Positions 53,310 to 60,931 of a stretch of DNA of 64,000 nucleotides are shown in pieces. A program made the position numbers and the translations under genes. The notes under the pieces were generated by a model. That model did no database searches. It had not been told where the DNA came from and saw only the letters and a list, made by a program, of their open reading frames with translations. Location: IMG/VR virus record IMGVR_UViG_3300021961_010439, positions 1 through 64,000 of that record. One strand, written 5' to 3'. Position 1 is the stretch's first letter. Each line of letters begins with the position of its first letter. This DNA comes from a virus.

Positions 53310-54670
53310 TTATTCTCCAATATAAATTGATCGAGCATATTTTCTATATAATCTAATTGATCACTTGTAATACCAGGATATACTCCTAAAAAGAATGTAT
53401 CTGTTGTAGATTTAGTCGCAATAGGAAATTCTTTTGCTGGGTCATTATATTCTACTGCTAAATCAGCATAAGCAGGATGAAATAAAGCATTACCAGTAAA
53501 GTATGATCTTGTTTGAATTTTTTTACTTTCTAGATAGGATACTATCTTAGCTTTTGTAAATGGACAATTATCTTTCAATGTTACAAGAAATCCGAACCAT
53601 GAAACATCAGCCTTATCAAATTTATTTGGAAGCATAAAGTATTCATTATACTTATTAAATATTGTATATAGCCTATTAAAATTATTTTTTCTTTTAGAAT
53701 GCATAATATCTAATTTTTTAATTTGCTCTAAGCCCATAGCGGCTTGCATCTCTGTTGGTTTTAAATTATATCCTATTTCATCGAACACATAACGATGATC
53801 ATAAATAATATCTGGTCTATATTTAAACCAACTATTAAATCTTGTGCCACATGCTGTGCCACACGTTACATCGCCGGGTTTTTTAGTATTACAATAACAT
53901 GCCCTACCCCAATCTCTTAAACTGGATACAACAATTCTTTCTTTAGGAGAGTTTACTCCAACATATCCTCCTTCTCCCATAGTCATATGATGAGCAGGAA
54001 AAAATGAGCAGCTAGATAAATGTCCAAAAAATCCTAATGGTTTATTGTCCCAAGTAGAACCTAGAGCGTCGCAAGAATCTTCTAAGAATATAAGATCATA
54101 TTTTTTAACTAAATCCATAACTCTATCCATATCGGGCGGATTACCCAATACATGAGCAAATATTAGTCCTTTAATTTTTTTATCTTTATCTTCTCGTAAC
54201 TTTTGTTCAACTTGATCTAAATTTAGATTTAAAGATGGTAATGTAACATCCACAAATACTGGCTTGAAACCATTTTGAATAATAGGATTAATAGTTGTAG
54301 GAAAACACACTACAGACGTTATAAATTCCGATCCCGATGGTAGATTAAAAAGCCTCTTAGACTTGCAGGCGGCGAGCATTAAAAGATTCGCTGAGGAACC
54401 TGAGTTAGTTAAAACTCCATCTGTTTTGCCTAAATAAGGAGCAAAAGTAGTCTCAAACTCCCTAGCCTTTGCTCCTAAGATTAACCACTCATCAAGTAAA
54501 CTATCAATAGCTGCAACATATTCATTATGATCAAAATAAGGTCCAGAGTAATTTACCCAATTTTTGTTCGGAATCCAAATTTTATCATATTTTTTCTTTT
54601 GTTTAATAAAAGACTTAATTAGTTGGAGTATTAGTTGTTTTTTGGTTTTTAGCCAAAATTTGTTGAACAT
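53306..54670 (-). CDS. rfbH: RfbH-like PMP/[2Fe-2S] 3-dehydrase (454 aa)
   Basis: It has the DegT/aminotransferase fold, but SFFPAHHMTMGEGG puts His (H228) in place of the PLP-binding Lys, as in the CDP-4-keto-6-deoxyglucose 3-dehydrase E1 (RfbH/DdhC). C200 in LEDSCDALGS, C258 and C260 in RDWGRACYC, and C270 (with C274) match the C-x57-C-x1-C-x7-9-C [2Fe-2S] ligand pattern. The enzyme removes the 3-hydroxyl to make 3,6-dideoxysugars, normally with an iron-sulfur reductase (E3), which is not in this window. The N-terminal helix overlaps the upstream gene by 56 nt. Confidence 0.85.
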   Translation of the reverse strand: MFNKFWLKTKKQLILQLIKSFIKQKKKYDKIWIPNKNWVNYSGPYFDHNEYVAAIDSLLDEWLILGAKAREFETTFAPYLGKTDGVLTNSGSSANLLMLAACKSKRLFNLPSGSEFITSVVCFPTTINPIIQNGFKPVFVDVTLPSLNLNLDQVEQKLREDKDKKIKGLIFAHVLGNPPDMDRVMDLVKKYDLIFLEDSCDALGSTWDNKPLGFFGHLSSCSFFPAHHMTMGEGGYVGVNSPKERIVVSSLRDWGRACYCNTKKPGDVTCGTACGTRFNSWFKYRPDIIYDHRYVFDEIGYNLKPTEMQAAMGLEQIKKLDIMHSKRKNNFNRLYTIFNKYNEYFMLPNKFDKADVSWFGFLVTLKDNCPFTKAKIVSYLESKKIQTRSYFTGNALFHPAYADLAVEYNDPAKEFPIATKSTTDTFFLGVYPGITSDQLDYIENMLDQFILENK

Positions 54671-55574
54671 AATTATTATATATCCTTGGAATAGTGTCTT
54701 TAAAAGATGAAAAATTAAAAGAACCTATAGATTGTTTCATTAAATCTATTGATACGTCTTTTCTATACTGACCATCTGGTTTTGTAGAATTATACTCGAT
54801 AGTCCAATTATTTTTGCCTAAAATTGATAATATCTCTTTAGCCATATAGTCTATACTAAGATTACTATCATCGGGGGCAACATTAAAACTATGTTGTATA
54901 TTTTTTTCAACCATTAATTTAATAATTTTACTTAAGTCGCCAGCATACATAAACTGTCTCATTGGTTTACCAGTACCGAATAATTCTATAAAACACTTAT
55001 TATTTATTTCAGCTTGAGCAATTTTGTATAATAAGGATGTTATGAAGTGCATTTTTGTAGTGTTGTGTAATATATCGAATTCGCTATATAAATTACATGG
55101 AAAAATATAATTATAACAAGTTCCTAATTGTTTATTTGCAGCATCAATCTGTACACTCATATTTCTTTTTGCATAAGAATATGCAAAATTAGCTTTTGAT
55201 GGTGGGCCATCATGTAAATTATTTTCTTTCATTGGATACTCTGACACTATGTCTGGATATGCGCATGTGCTGGATATCGCAATAAGTCTTGGAATTTTAC
55301 TATTAATAGCTGCTTTAATAATATTAGTATTTATAATAGTATTTTGTTCAAAAAAATCGTATGGAGAAGATAAATTATCTTCTATCCCTCCCACTTTAGC
55401 AGCAGCATGAATGATAAAATCTGGTCTATGTATATTAAGATATGTGTTAATTTCATTAATTTCATAAAGATTAAGTTCTTTGCGTGAAGGAAATAGTGCT
55501 AGTGGAAATTCTTCTTTTAGGTGGCTACCTAGCATACCACTTCCGCCAGTAACTAAAATTTTAGATTGTTTCAT
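54615..55574 (-). CDS. fcl: GDP-L-fucose synthase-like epimerase/reductase (319 aa)
   Basis: ATG 55574 is preferred because it places the Rossmann loop ILVTGGSGMLGSHL at the N-terminus; a longer frame from 55616 adds a Lys-rich leader inside the upstream gene. HAAAKVGGI, SSTCAYP (C104) and AYSYAKRN (Y132, K136) are the Fcl/WcaG signatures. It would convert GDP-4-keto-6-deoxymannose to GDP-L-fucose. GDP-mannose 4,6-dehydratase (Gmd) was not recognised in the window. Confidence 0.85.
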   Translation of the reverse strand: MKQSKILVTGGSGMLGSHLKEEFPLALFPSRKELNLYEINEINTYLNIHRPDFIIHAAAKVGGIEDNLSSPYDFFEQNTIINTNIIKAAINSKIPRLIAISSTCAYPDIVSEYPMKENNLHDGPPSKANFAYSYAKRNMSVQIDAANKQLGTCYNYIFPCNLYSEFDILHNTTKMHFITSLLYKIAQAEINNKCFIELFGTGKPMRQFMYAGDLSKIIKLMVEKNIQHSFNVAPDDSNLSIDYMAKEILSILGKNNWTIEYNSTKPDGQYRKDVSIDLMKQSIGSFNFSSFKDTIPRIYNNYVQQILAKNQKTTNTPTN

Positions 55575-56187
55575 AATATGAATTTTGATTTTCTTGTTTA
55601 CTGATAGTTTTTTCATGTAGTAAACAAAATCTCGGATCCTGTGGTAATGATGCTTGAGCCGTACATCCTATAATAATCTCGTGGACCTTGTTTTGCCACA
55701 TGATGTGAGGTAAATTTTTAAATAATCGGGCCTGATAATCTGGAAAATTAATTCTATTTAGACTATCCAAATTCCAATTCCATTTTTTGATATGATCTGA
55801 GGTAATACCATTTACAAAGTTTTCTCTTGGTATCCAAAATAATTCTATCGATGAATTTTGATCTATTATAGAGTGAATATTTTGTATAAGAAAAGAATTA
55901 GGTATTTCATCTGCATCGATTTGAAATATATAATTTTTGGAACACAAGCTCTTAAGTTTATTTTTCCAGTCAGAAAAATGATTAGTAAAAGAATCTTCAA
56001 AATATTTTATATTACCATAATTAACATGATTATTACAAAATTGTTTGATCTGATCATTAGTTTTAGTAATATCACACAATACTACAATTTCGTCTTTATC
56101 TAAATCTATTAATTTTAGTAAATGAGATATTAGTTTTTCTAATTCTAAATATTCATTACAAACAGTAATAGCATAAGAAATATTCAT
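55561..56187 (-). CDS. GT2-type glycosyltransferase (208 aa)
   Basis: SYAITVCNEYLELEKLISHL is the GT-A N-terminal strand-helix, and FQIDADEIP gives D-x-D for the metal-nucleotide. The later RLFKNLPHIMW and VHEII segments match the compact GT2 proteins often annotated as glycosyltransferase family 2 or WaaE-like. At 208 residues it is short but seems complete. The gene overlaps the papain-like gene by ATGA. Confidence 0.8.
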   Translation of the reverse strand: MNISYAITVCNEYLELEKLISHLLKLIDLDKDEIVVLCDITKTNDQIKQFCNNHVNYGNIKYFEDSFTNHFSDWKNKLKSLCSKNYIFQIDADEIPNSFLIQNIHSIIDQNSSIELFWIPRENFVNGITSDHIKKWNWNLDSLNRINFPDYQARLFKNLPHIMWQNKVHEIIIGCTAQASLPQDPRFCLLHEKTISKQENQNSYYETI

Positions 56188-58373
56188 AAAATATCTTTCA
56201 GATTAAAAGATTGTGTGTAACCACTCTGACCAAAATAAGATCCAAATATTTCTTTTCCTCTTGGACCTATTATTTTAGCTCGTGTATAAGTATTGCAACA
56301 ATTAGTGCCAACTAAGACAGTTTTAATAATAAAACGACAATAGCTATCTATATCTTGTGGAGTAATAGTGACAGGGATTGTTATTTTTGTTTGAGGACAT
56401 GGTTGATTGGTAAGAGAATTTACGCCGCAGCACCCAGGAGGGGTAGATACAAGATCAACTCTCTGAATTAATCTTGTTACTTGAGTTTCTGGATTCTGAA
56501 TAAATATATCGAAAATATCATCCTCACATCTATTTTCATCCAAAAATTCTATAGTTATATTAGCAGGAGTACGGCATGGTGTGTCTCTATCTAAAAAGAA
56601 TTGTTCGTATTTCATGTCTTTTCTTTTAAATGGTGGATTATCTTCAAAAGATAATGCAAAAGCTATTCCCCATGCTTGCTGATTACTACCACACTGTTTA
56701 AAATCACATCCATTAAAATCAAAACAATTATTACCACAATTTTCTGTATCTTTAAGCTCTACTTCCAATGCTCTATTACATGCTCTTTCTGATACATAAT
56801 TAATTCTTACAAATTTACAATTTACTCTTGTCCATACAGTCTTAAATGATCTTTCTAAACGAATATATCCACCTCTGCCTCCAAATCCATCCGATATTGG
56901 AACTCCTACGCCATCAGGTGATGATGTACTTCTCCCTTCTATTTCTAATGGTTGGCATAGGGTTTTGTAAAAAGGATTACAGTCATTAATTTTTTCAACA
57001 TTTGCTGATGTTTGTAATATACAATCTAAATGTGTTCCAGTAATTAAAAATGATCCTTTCGGGATTGGTCCCCAGTCTGGCTCTCCGCCGCTATTCCATT
57101 CGCCCCACGAATTAGCTATAAGAAATAAACTATCTGGATGTAATCTTCTGGTATCATCACACCCAATAATAGCCATTGTATGATACCATAGTCTATCAGG
57201 ATATGATAATCCAATACTATCTCTAACATTAGAAAACCCTACATTGGTGCTAAGAACTATTCCATATCCATTATGTAGAAATGCTCTTGCTTGTACACTA
57301 TCACTAACTCTCATTATGCTTTTTATACGTTTTACTGGTAATACAGTATTAGATGGTAGTCTACGATTTGTTCCATAGTAATGCTCTTCCTCATTTAATA
57401 CATTATATTGTAATCTATTATAGTCAAAACCATTTTGTTGTTGAGCATATCGTATAAAAATTTTAGGATCTCTTGTAGAATTAAAACTATCACTACTTTT
57501 ATTGATAAAATTGCCATATCCTCCATAAGATTTTCTTAAAAAATATCCAGCATGAATATAGTCTGTTATTTTATCAAAAGGAAAACCAGACCCAAGAGGA
57601 GCATTACCACTAGGCCATGATGGATAAGGTTCCTCTGCGCATTCTGCTAATGCTCTGCCAGTTTTTTCAGAACATCCCCAATCTCCACCAGGAATACATT
57701 GTTTTCTTATTGGCGGACAAGCTTGAGCGGGAGGACATGCACATCCGTATTTTCCTCCTAATAGGGTAGGAAAACATTCGATATTAGGTCCTCCAGAATA
57801 TCTTCTATTTGAATATGTTGTTGGTATAACATTAGGGCCACAAGATATTAATCCTTTTATTAAAGAATTTTTAGCAAATTGATATATTGGTTCTGTAGCT
57901 CCTCTAGCCTCCCAGTCATATAGTGGATCGCTAGTATTAGTTTCGTGTGCCTTAAAAAAAAGATCACATGCTCTACTAATATCAGCAGCATTACGTATAG
58001 CATTTGCTATACTATGATATTGACTATCTTGTATTTCTTGAAAACAATCAGGATCTAATATTTGTAAAAATTTATATGGTAAAGATAATCTACCAGCACT
58101 ACTAGCAGCAAAACCATAAAATTTTACTTTCCATTGTTCTAGTATTGGTAAAGAATCAACATTATCAAGATCTTGAGAAATTGATATATTATCAAGTTTA
58201 GATTTATATGAGTTATAACAAGGAAAAGGTAGCATCTTGCTAAGATGAGCCCAACCTTCCATATCATAAACAGCACCTTTGCCCCATTTTAGATTTCTAC
58301 TACCCCATGTATAGCTAGTATCACAGTAATTATATGAAAATTCAAAATAATATTGTTGGGGTGTTAAGGCCAT
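56184..58373 (-). CDS. Large papain-fold protein with Cys-to-Ser active site (729 aa)
   Basis: Residues 85-450 follow the same order as the 309-aa papain-fold protein at 60932-61861: SIANAIRNAADISRA, WEARGATEPIYQ, WYHTMAIIGCDD (H398), LFLIANSWGEWNSGG (N421) and GPIPKGSFLI. In the partner the segment is GDCVSHSTRNAVDI with C78; the equivalent position here is S121, so the nucleophile Cys is replaced. A Cys/Pro-rich insert (about 200-245) and a Cys-rich C-terminal region (about 450-729) are extra. It is probably a non-hydrolytic or Ser-variant virion or cell-wall-binding protein. Confidence 0.75.
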   Translation of the reverse strand: MALTPQQYYFEFSYNYCDTSYTWGSRNLKWGKGAVYDMEGWAHLSKMLPFPCYNSYKSKLDNISISQDLDNVDSLPILEQWKVKFYGFAASSAGRLSLPYKFLQILDPDCFQEIQDSQYHSIANAIRNAADISRACDLFFKAHETNTSDPLYDWEARGATEPIYQFAKNSLIKGLISCGPNVIPTTYSNRRYSGGPNIECFPTLLGGKYGCACPPAQACPPIRKQCIPGGDWGCSEKTGRALAECAEEPYPSWPSGNAPLGSGFPFDKITDYIHAGYFLRKSYGGYGNFINKSSDSFNSTRDPKIFIRYAQQQNGFDYNRLQYNVLNEEEHYYGTNRRLPSNTVLPVKRIKSIMRVSDSVQARAFLHNGYGIVLSTNVGFSNVRDSIGLSYPDRLWYHTMAIIGCDDTRRLHPDSLFLIANSWGEWNSGGEPDWGPIPKGSFLITGTHLDCILQTSANVEKINDCNPFYKTLCQPLEIEGRSTSSPDGVGVPISDGFGGRGGYIRLERSFKTVWTRVNCKFVRINYVSERACNRALEVELKDTENCGNNCFDFNGCDFKQCGSNQQAWGIAFALSFEDNPPFKRKDMKYEQFFLDRDTPCRTPANITIEFLDENRCEDDIFDIFIQNPETQVTRLIQRVDLVSTPPGCCGVNSLTNQPCPQTKITIPVTITPQDIDSYCRFIIKTVLVGTNCCNTYTRAKIIGPRGKEIFGSYFGQSGYTQSFNLKDIL

Positions 58374-58377
58374 AGTC

Positions 58378-58755
58378 TCACCCCGGAGATATAGAACATC
58401 TATTGCATTTATATCTGTCTATTTCTGCGCTAGTAGCAACCTGTGGATTTATTTTCTCTGTTTTACCACAAACTCTGCACTTAACACTTATTGGTTCATA
58501 AGTTCGTGTTCTTGGTACAGGGGGGTGAACTGCTAACTGTTTGTCTATGGCTATATCTTCTTTATGCATATGTTTTTCCATCATTTTATCAAATTTATTC
58601 CATGTATTTGTATTTTTAATACTAGGTTTAATTTGAGTAAATTTTTCTGGATTTTGATCTTCTTCTACTACCGTTGCTGATAAAGACTCTGGGGTTTCCA
58701 GCATACTTTGTAAAATAGATATCATTGCTTGTATTTTATCTGGATCGACATTCAT
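58378..58755 (-). CDS. Zn-ribbon protein (125 aa)
   Basis: A helical, acidic first half is followed by VKCRVCGK and YKCNRCS, a four-Cys zinc ribbon at the C-terminus. The family was not recognised. It lies between the large papain-fold gene (4-nt gap) and the HTH-like gene (4-nt overlap). It could be a late regulator or virion accessory. Confidence 0.6.
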   Translation of the reverse strand: MNVDPDKIQAMISILQSMLETPESLSATVVEEDQNPEKFTQIKPSIKNTNTWNKFDKMMEKHMHKEDIAIDKQLAVHPPVPRTRTYEPISVKCRVCGKTEKINPQVATSAEIDRYKCNRCSISPG

Positions 58756-59078
58756 GATATTTTATGTATGTAAGAAGAGTTACCGGGTTTTTTAGGATAA
58801 TTTTTTCTTGCTTCGTCGTTTATCATAGAAGCCTGTTGTGTCATAATAGATACGCTATTATTATTATTTTGGGAATGTCTAATCATAAAGTCTTTTGAAC
58901 TAGTTTTTGATATGGGCTTATTTTCTGGTTGTGATTGTTGAATCTGAGGTTGTTCTGATAAAATTTTGTCTATCTGTTTTGTTGTAACACCTAGTTCTTT
59001 ACAAATATTTTCAGCACTATTTCCTTGACTATTTAGCCACAGTATAGCATATTTGTTACTTTTACTTAATCTCGCCAT
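58752..59078 (-). CDS. Small HTH-like protein (108 aa)
   Basis: The start is ATG 59078 with GAGAGG 7 nt upstream; a GTG one codon earlier (59081) is less supported. Residues 5-40 (KYAILWLNSQGNSAENICKE, LGVTTKQIDKILSE) look like a helix-turn-helix of the kind used to read DNA, and the rest is Ser/Gln/Asn-rich and probably disordered. Possible late-gene regulator or terminase-associated protein; not assigned. TGATG overlaps the upstream stop. Confidence 0.55.
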   Translation of the reverse strand: MARLSKSNKYAILWLNSQGNSAENICKELGVTTKQIDKILSEQPQIQQSQPENKPISKTSSKDFMIRHSQNNNNSVSIMTQQASMINDEARKNYPKKPGNSSYIHKIS

Positions 59079-59482
59079 CACTCAGCCTCTCTTTCAGCAT
59101 TTGTTAACCAGGATATATTTTTGGTTTGTAAAAATTTTACGTATAGATTAAGAGTTTTTTCGCTAACCTCTTTAAATTTTTCATTTGATCTACATATACG
59201 ATCTAGAAAAGTTTTATTATTTTCTGCACCATAAATAGATACAGGATTATAAAACTTATTATTTGAATCTATTCTGATCATATATTTTTTAGTTCCATCA
59301 TTTCTAGATATTGATTTGGCGCATATCGGTTCGCCATTATGGGTTGTCAAGGTATTATTATTAATATCTTGTTCTTTATACTCATATTGGTCAGATAATG
59401 TATAAACTATAATATTTTCTTGAATTATAGATTGATTATTAAATATGCTATTATTATGAATACATGTAAAGTCTAGTGTCAT
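59078..59482 (-). CDS. Unknown protein (134 aa)
   Basis: No domain was recognised. The N-terminal half is strand-rich and the C-terminal half helical, with a NLYVKFLQTKNISWLTNAERE end. It sits between the FmdB-like and HTH-like genes, sharing a base with the latter, so it is coding by operon context; function unknown. Confidence 0.5.
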   Translation of the reverse strand: MTLDFTCIHNNSIFNNQSIIQENIIVYTLSDQYEYKEQDINNNTLTTHNGEPICAKSISRNDGTKKYMIRIDSNNKFYNPVSIYGAENNKTFLDRICRSNEKFKEVSEKTLNLYVKFLQTKNISWLTNAEREAE

Positions 59483-59483
59483 A

Positions 59484-59831
59484 TTAGTACCACTTATTTT
59501 TAATTTTTTGTTTTTTCATACGACTCATACCAGTTGGCAATGATTTATGGCTTGGTTGATCTTTATAGTCATTATGTTTAGAATATAATTCTACTTTTTG
59601 ATCATTACTCATTCTATCTCGATTACGATTAGCAATATCACCTATAGTTTTTAATTCACTATCAGACTTTTTTACAAAACTAATACTTTGTTGAGCATCA
59701 TCTACATATGATCTAATAGTTTTAGATGATGAGCAATAAGAGCACTTGGGTTGATCAGTATAGTCTTTAAAAAAGAAAAATAGTTCAAATTTTTTGTTGC
59801 ACTTTTGACAACAATATGTATAAGTAGGCAT
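59484..59831 (-). CDS. FmdB-type zinc-ribbon protein (115 aa)
   Basis: PTYTYCCQKCNKKFELF and PKCSYCSSSKTIR form the FmdB/CxxC zinc ribbon (first CxxC near residues 8-11, second near 30-33). The tail is basic and ends KNKWY. In phages FmdB-like proteins are commonly found next to late genes with an unclear regulatory role. AAGGA and AGGA ribosome elements precede ATG 59831, and a possible promoter lies just upstream. Confidence 0.7.
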   Translation of the reverse strand: MPTYTYCCQKCNKKFELFFFFKDYTDQPKCSYCSSSKTIRSYVDDAQQSISFVKKSDSELKTIGDIANRNRDRMSNDQKVELYSKHNDYKDQPSHKSLPTGMSRMKKQKIKNKWY

Positions 59832-59848
59832 AAATCCTTTCCTTTTAG

Positions 59849-59879
59849 ATTATAGTAAGTCCAAATTGCCGAGTATCAA
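59849..59879 (-). promoter_or_regulatory. Possible promoter of the FmdB-like gene
   Basis: The minus strand reads TATAAT (59854-59849) with TTGATA (59879-59874) 19 bp upstream. The -10 box is perfect, but the 19-bp spacer is long. It lies in the 49-nt gap after the GlsB-like gene, the largest gap of this module. Confidence 0.35.
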
Positions 59880-59880
59880 A

Positions 59881-60129
59881 CTACTTTTGCATAAGATTAT
59901 TGTATAATAGAAGAGTTACTATGCCGCCGGTTACTCCCATAAAAATACCAGATGGACTAAGACTATCATATGTTCCGAGCATATATAAAATGGCCCCGCC
60001 CATATAAGAGCCTGCTACTCCAAGAGCAACAGTTTGAAAAAAGCCAAGTCTTAAATTAACAGGAACAATTGCTTTGGCTAATGAGCCAACAAATAAACCA
60101 TAAACTACCCATACTAAAAGACTAAACAT
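59881..60129 (-). CDS. GlsB/YeaQ/YmgE-like membrane protein (82 aa)
   Basis: Three hydrophobic segments (MFSLLVWVVYGLFVGSLA, FFQTVALGVAGSYMGGAILYML, GIFMGVTGGIVTLLLY) with Gly-rich turns match the small transglycosylase-associated GlsB/YeaQ/YmgE family. In a phage, a three-TM protein this size could work as a holin or membrane-stress factor. It overlaps the upstream gene by 8 nt. Confidence 0.65.
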   Translation of the reverse strand: MFSLLVWVVYGLFVGSLAKAIVPVNLRLGFFQTVALGVAGSYMGGAILYMLGTYDSLSPSGIFMGVTGGIVTLLLYNNLMQK

Positions 60130-60511
60130 TGGTTGCCTCCAGAAGTGTTAAAGATTCTTCGTCATTTAGATTCTTACCAACTTCCATGATGGCGTTTTTA
60201 AGACTAACTCCATATTCTTTGTATTGTTGTTTACTAAGGTGTTGTTTAATTATTCTATTTAATCTATAATTATTCAACCAATTGTCTTTGATGGTTAAAT
60301 TAACTATAGTATGACGTAGATCAAGAGCTTCGCTCATTTTATCATTCTTTCTTCTTTTACTTCGGCACTCTTGTATAACGCGAATAAGACTAAGAATAAC
60401 TCCAATAACAATTATGATAGTTATAGGGTCAAATCCATGATTTTCATTTTTAATATTAGCTTTGGTAATAATTTTTTGTGCTAAATTTGATAACTTAGGA
60501 TCTATTGTCAT
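60122..60511 (-). CDS. Single-pass membrane protein (129 aa)
   Basis: After a polar N-terminus, a hydrophobic stretch (PITIIIVIGVILSLIRVI, about residues 29-46) is followed by a strongly basic CRSKRRK segment and a helical cytoplasmic domain. The topology suggests an N-out, C-in inner-membrane protein. Family not recognised; it lies in the membrane-protein run of the presumed lysis/virion-accessory module. Confidence 0.6.
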   Translation of the reverse strand: MTIDPKLSNLAQKIITKANIKNENHGFDPITIIIVIGVILSLIRVIQECRSKRRKNDKMSEALDLRHTIVNLTIKDNWLNNYRLNRIIKQHLSKQQYKEYGVSLKNAIMEVGKNLNDEESLTLLEATNV

Positions 60512-60520
60512 AAAAATCTC

Positions 60521-60757
60521 CTATTTTTCTGGAACACAATATCCACAATCAACCATTTTAATTCCATCTCCACTCAAATATTGACCAGTTCCTTTACATA
60601 CTGGACATTCTTTTCTTTTATACTTTTTACTAGGTTCATTTCCAATATTTTTTACTACCGATCCTGCCACAATTACAGGAGCTAATGATCCTCCATCATA
60701 TCTATGTGAACTAAAAAATAAAGATACTATTAAAAGTGGTAAAATTAATTTATTCAT
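60521..60757 (-). CDS. Exported small protein with DnaJ-type Cys motif (78 aa)
   Basis: A short signal-peptide-like start (MNKLILPLLIVSLFFSS) is followed by a polar middle and CPVCKGTGQYLSGDGIKMVDCGYC at the C-terminus, two CxxC elements in a DnaJ-zinc style. No lipobox Cys follows the hydrophobic stretch, so a simple signal peptide or anchor is more likely than a lipoprotein. The ATG overlaps the stop of a 56-codon upstream gene. Confidence 0.65.
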   Translation of the reverse strand: MNKLILPLLIVSLFFSSHRYDGGSLAPVIVAGSVVKNIGNEPSKKYKRKECPVCKGTGQYLSGDGIKMVDCGYCVPEK

Positions 60758-60924
60758 TTTTTGCCTCTAGGAAATAATTTTTTTCGTTTTAGAGGAGGTG
60801 TAGGAATTATAGGAGTATTATCTGTGTCTGTTTTTATGGGTGTTATCAGTTTTATAACAGATAGGATAAATGAAAGTATAATAGATATTAGTCTATTGAG
60901 CGCTAATTTATCAAGAAATCTCAT
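60754..60924 (-). CDS. Small membrane-associated peptide (56 aa)
   Basis: ATG 60924, 7 nt after the papain-like stop, opens 56 codons that end TGA at 60754-60756 overlapping the next ATG as ATGA. It fills an otherwise empty 174-nt gap. The product has a hydrophobic helix (LISIILSFILSVIKLI, about residues 12-27), a Pro/Thr segment and a basic tail (PPLKRKKLFPRGKK). That suits a small membrane protein, perhaps a holin partner or antiholin. The ribosome site is weak. Confidence 0.6.
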   Translation of the reverse strand: MRFLDKLALNRLISIILSFILSVIKLITPIKTDTDNTPIIPTPPLKRKKLFPRGKK

Positions 60925-60931
60925 AGTTTTC

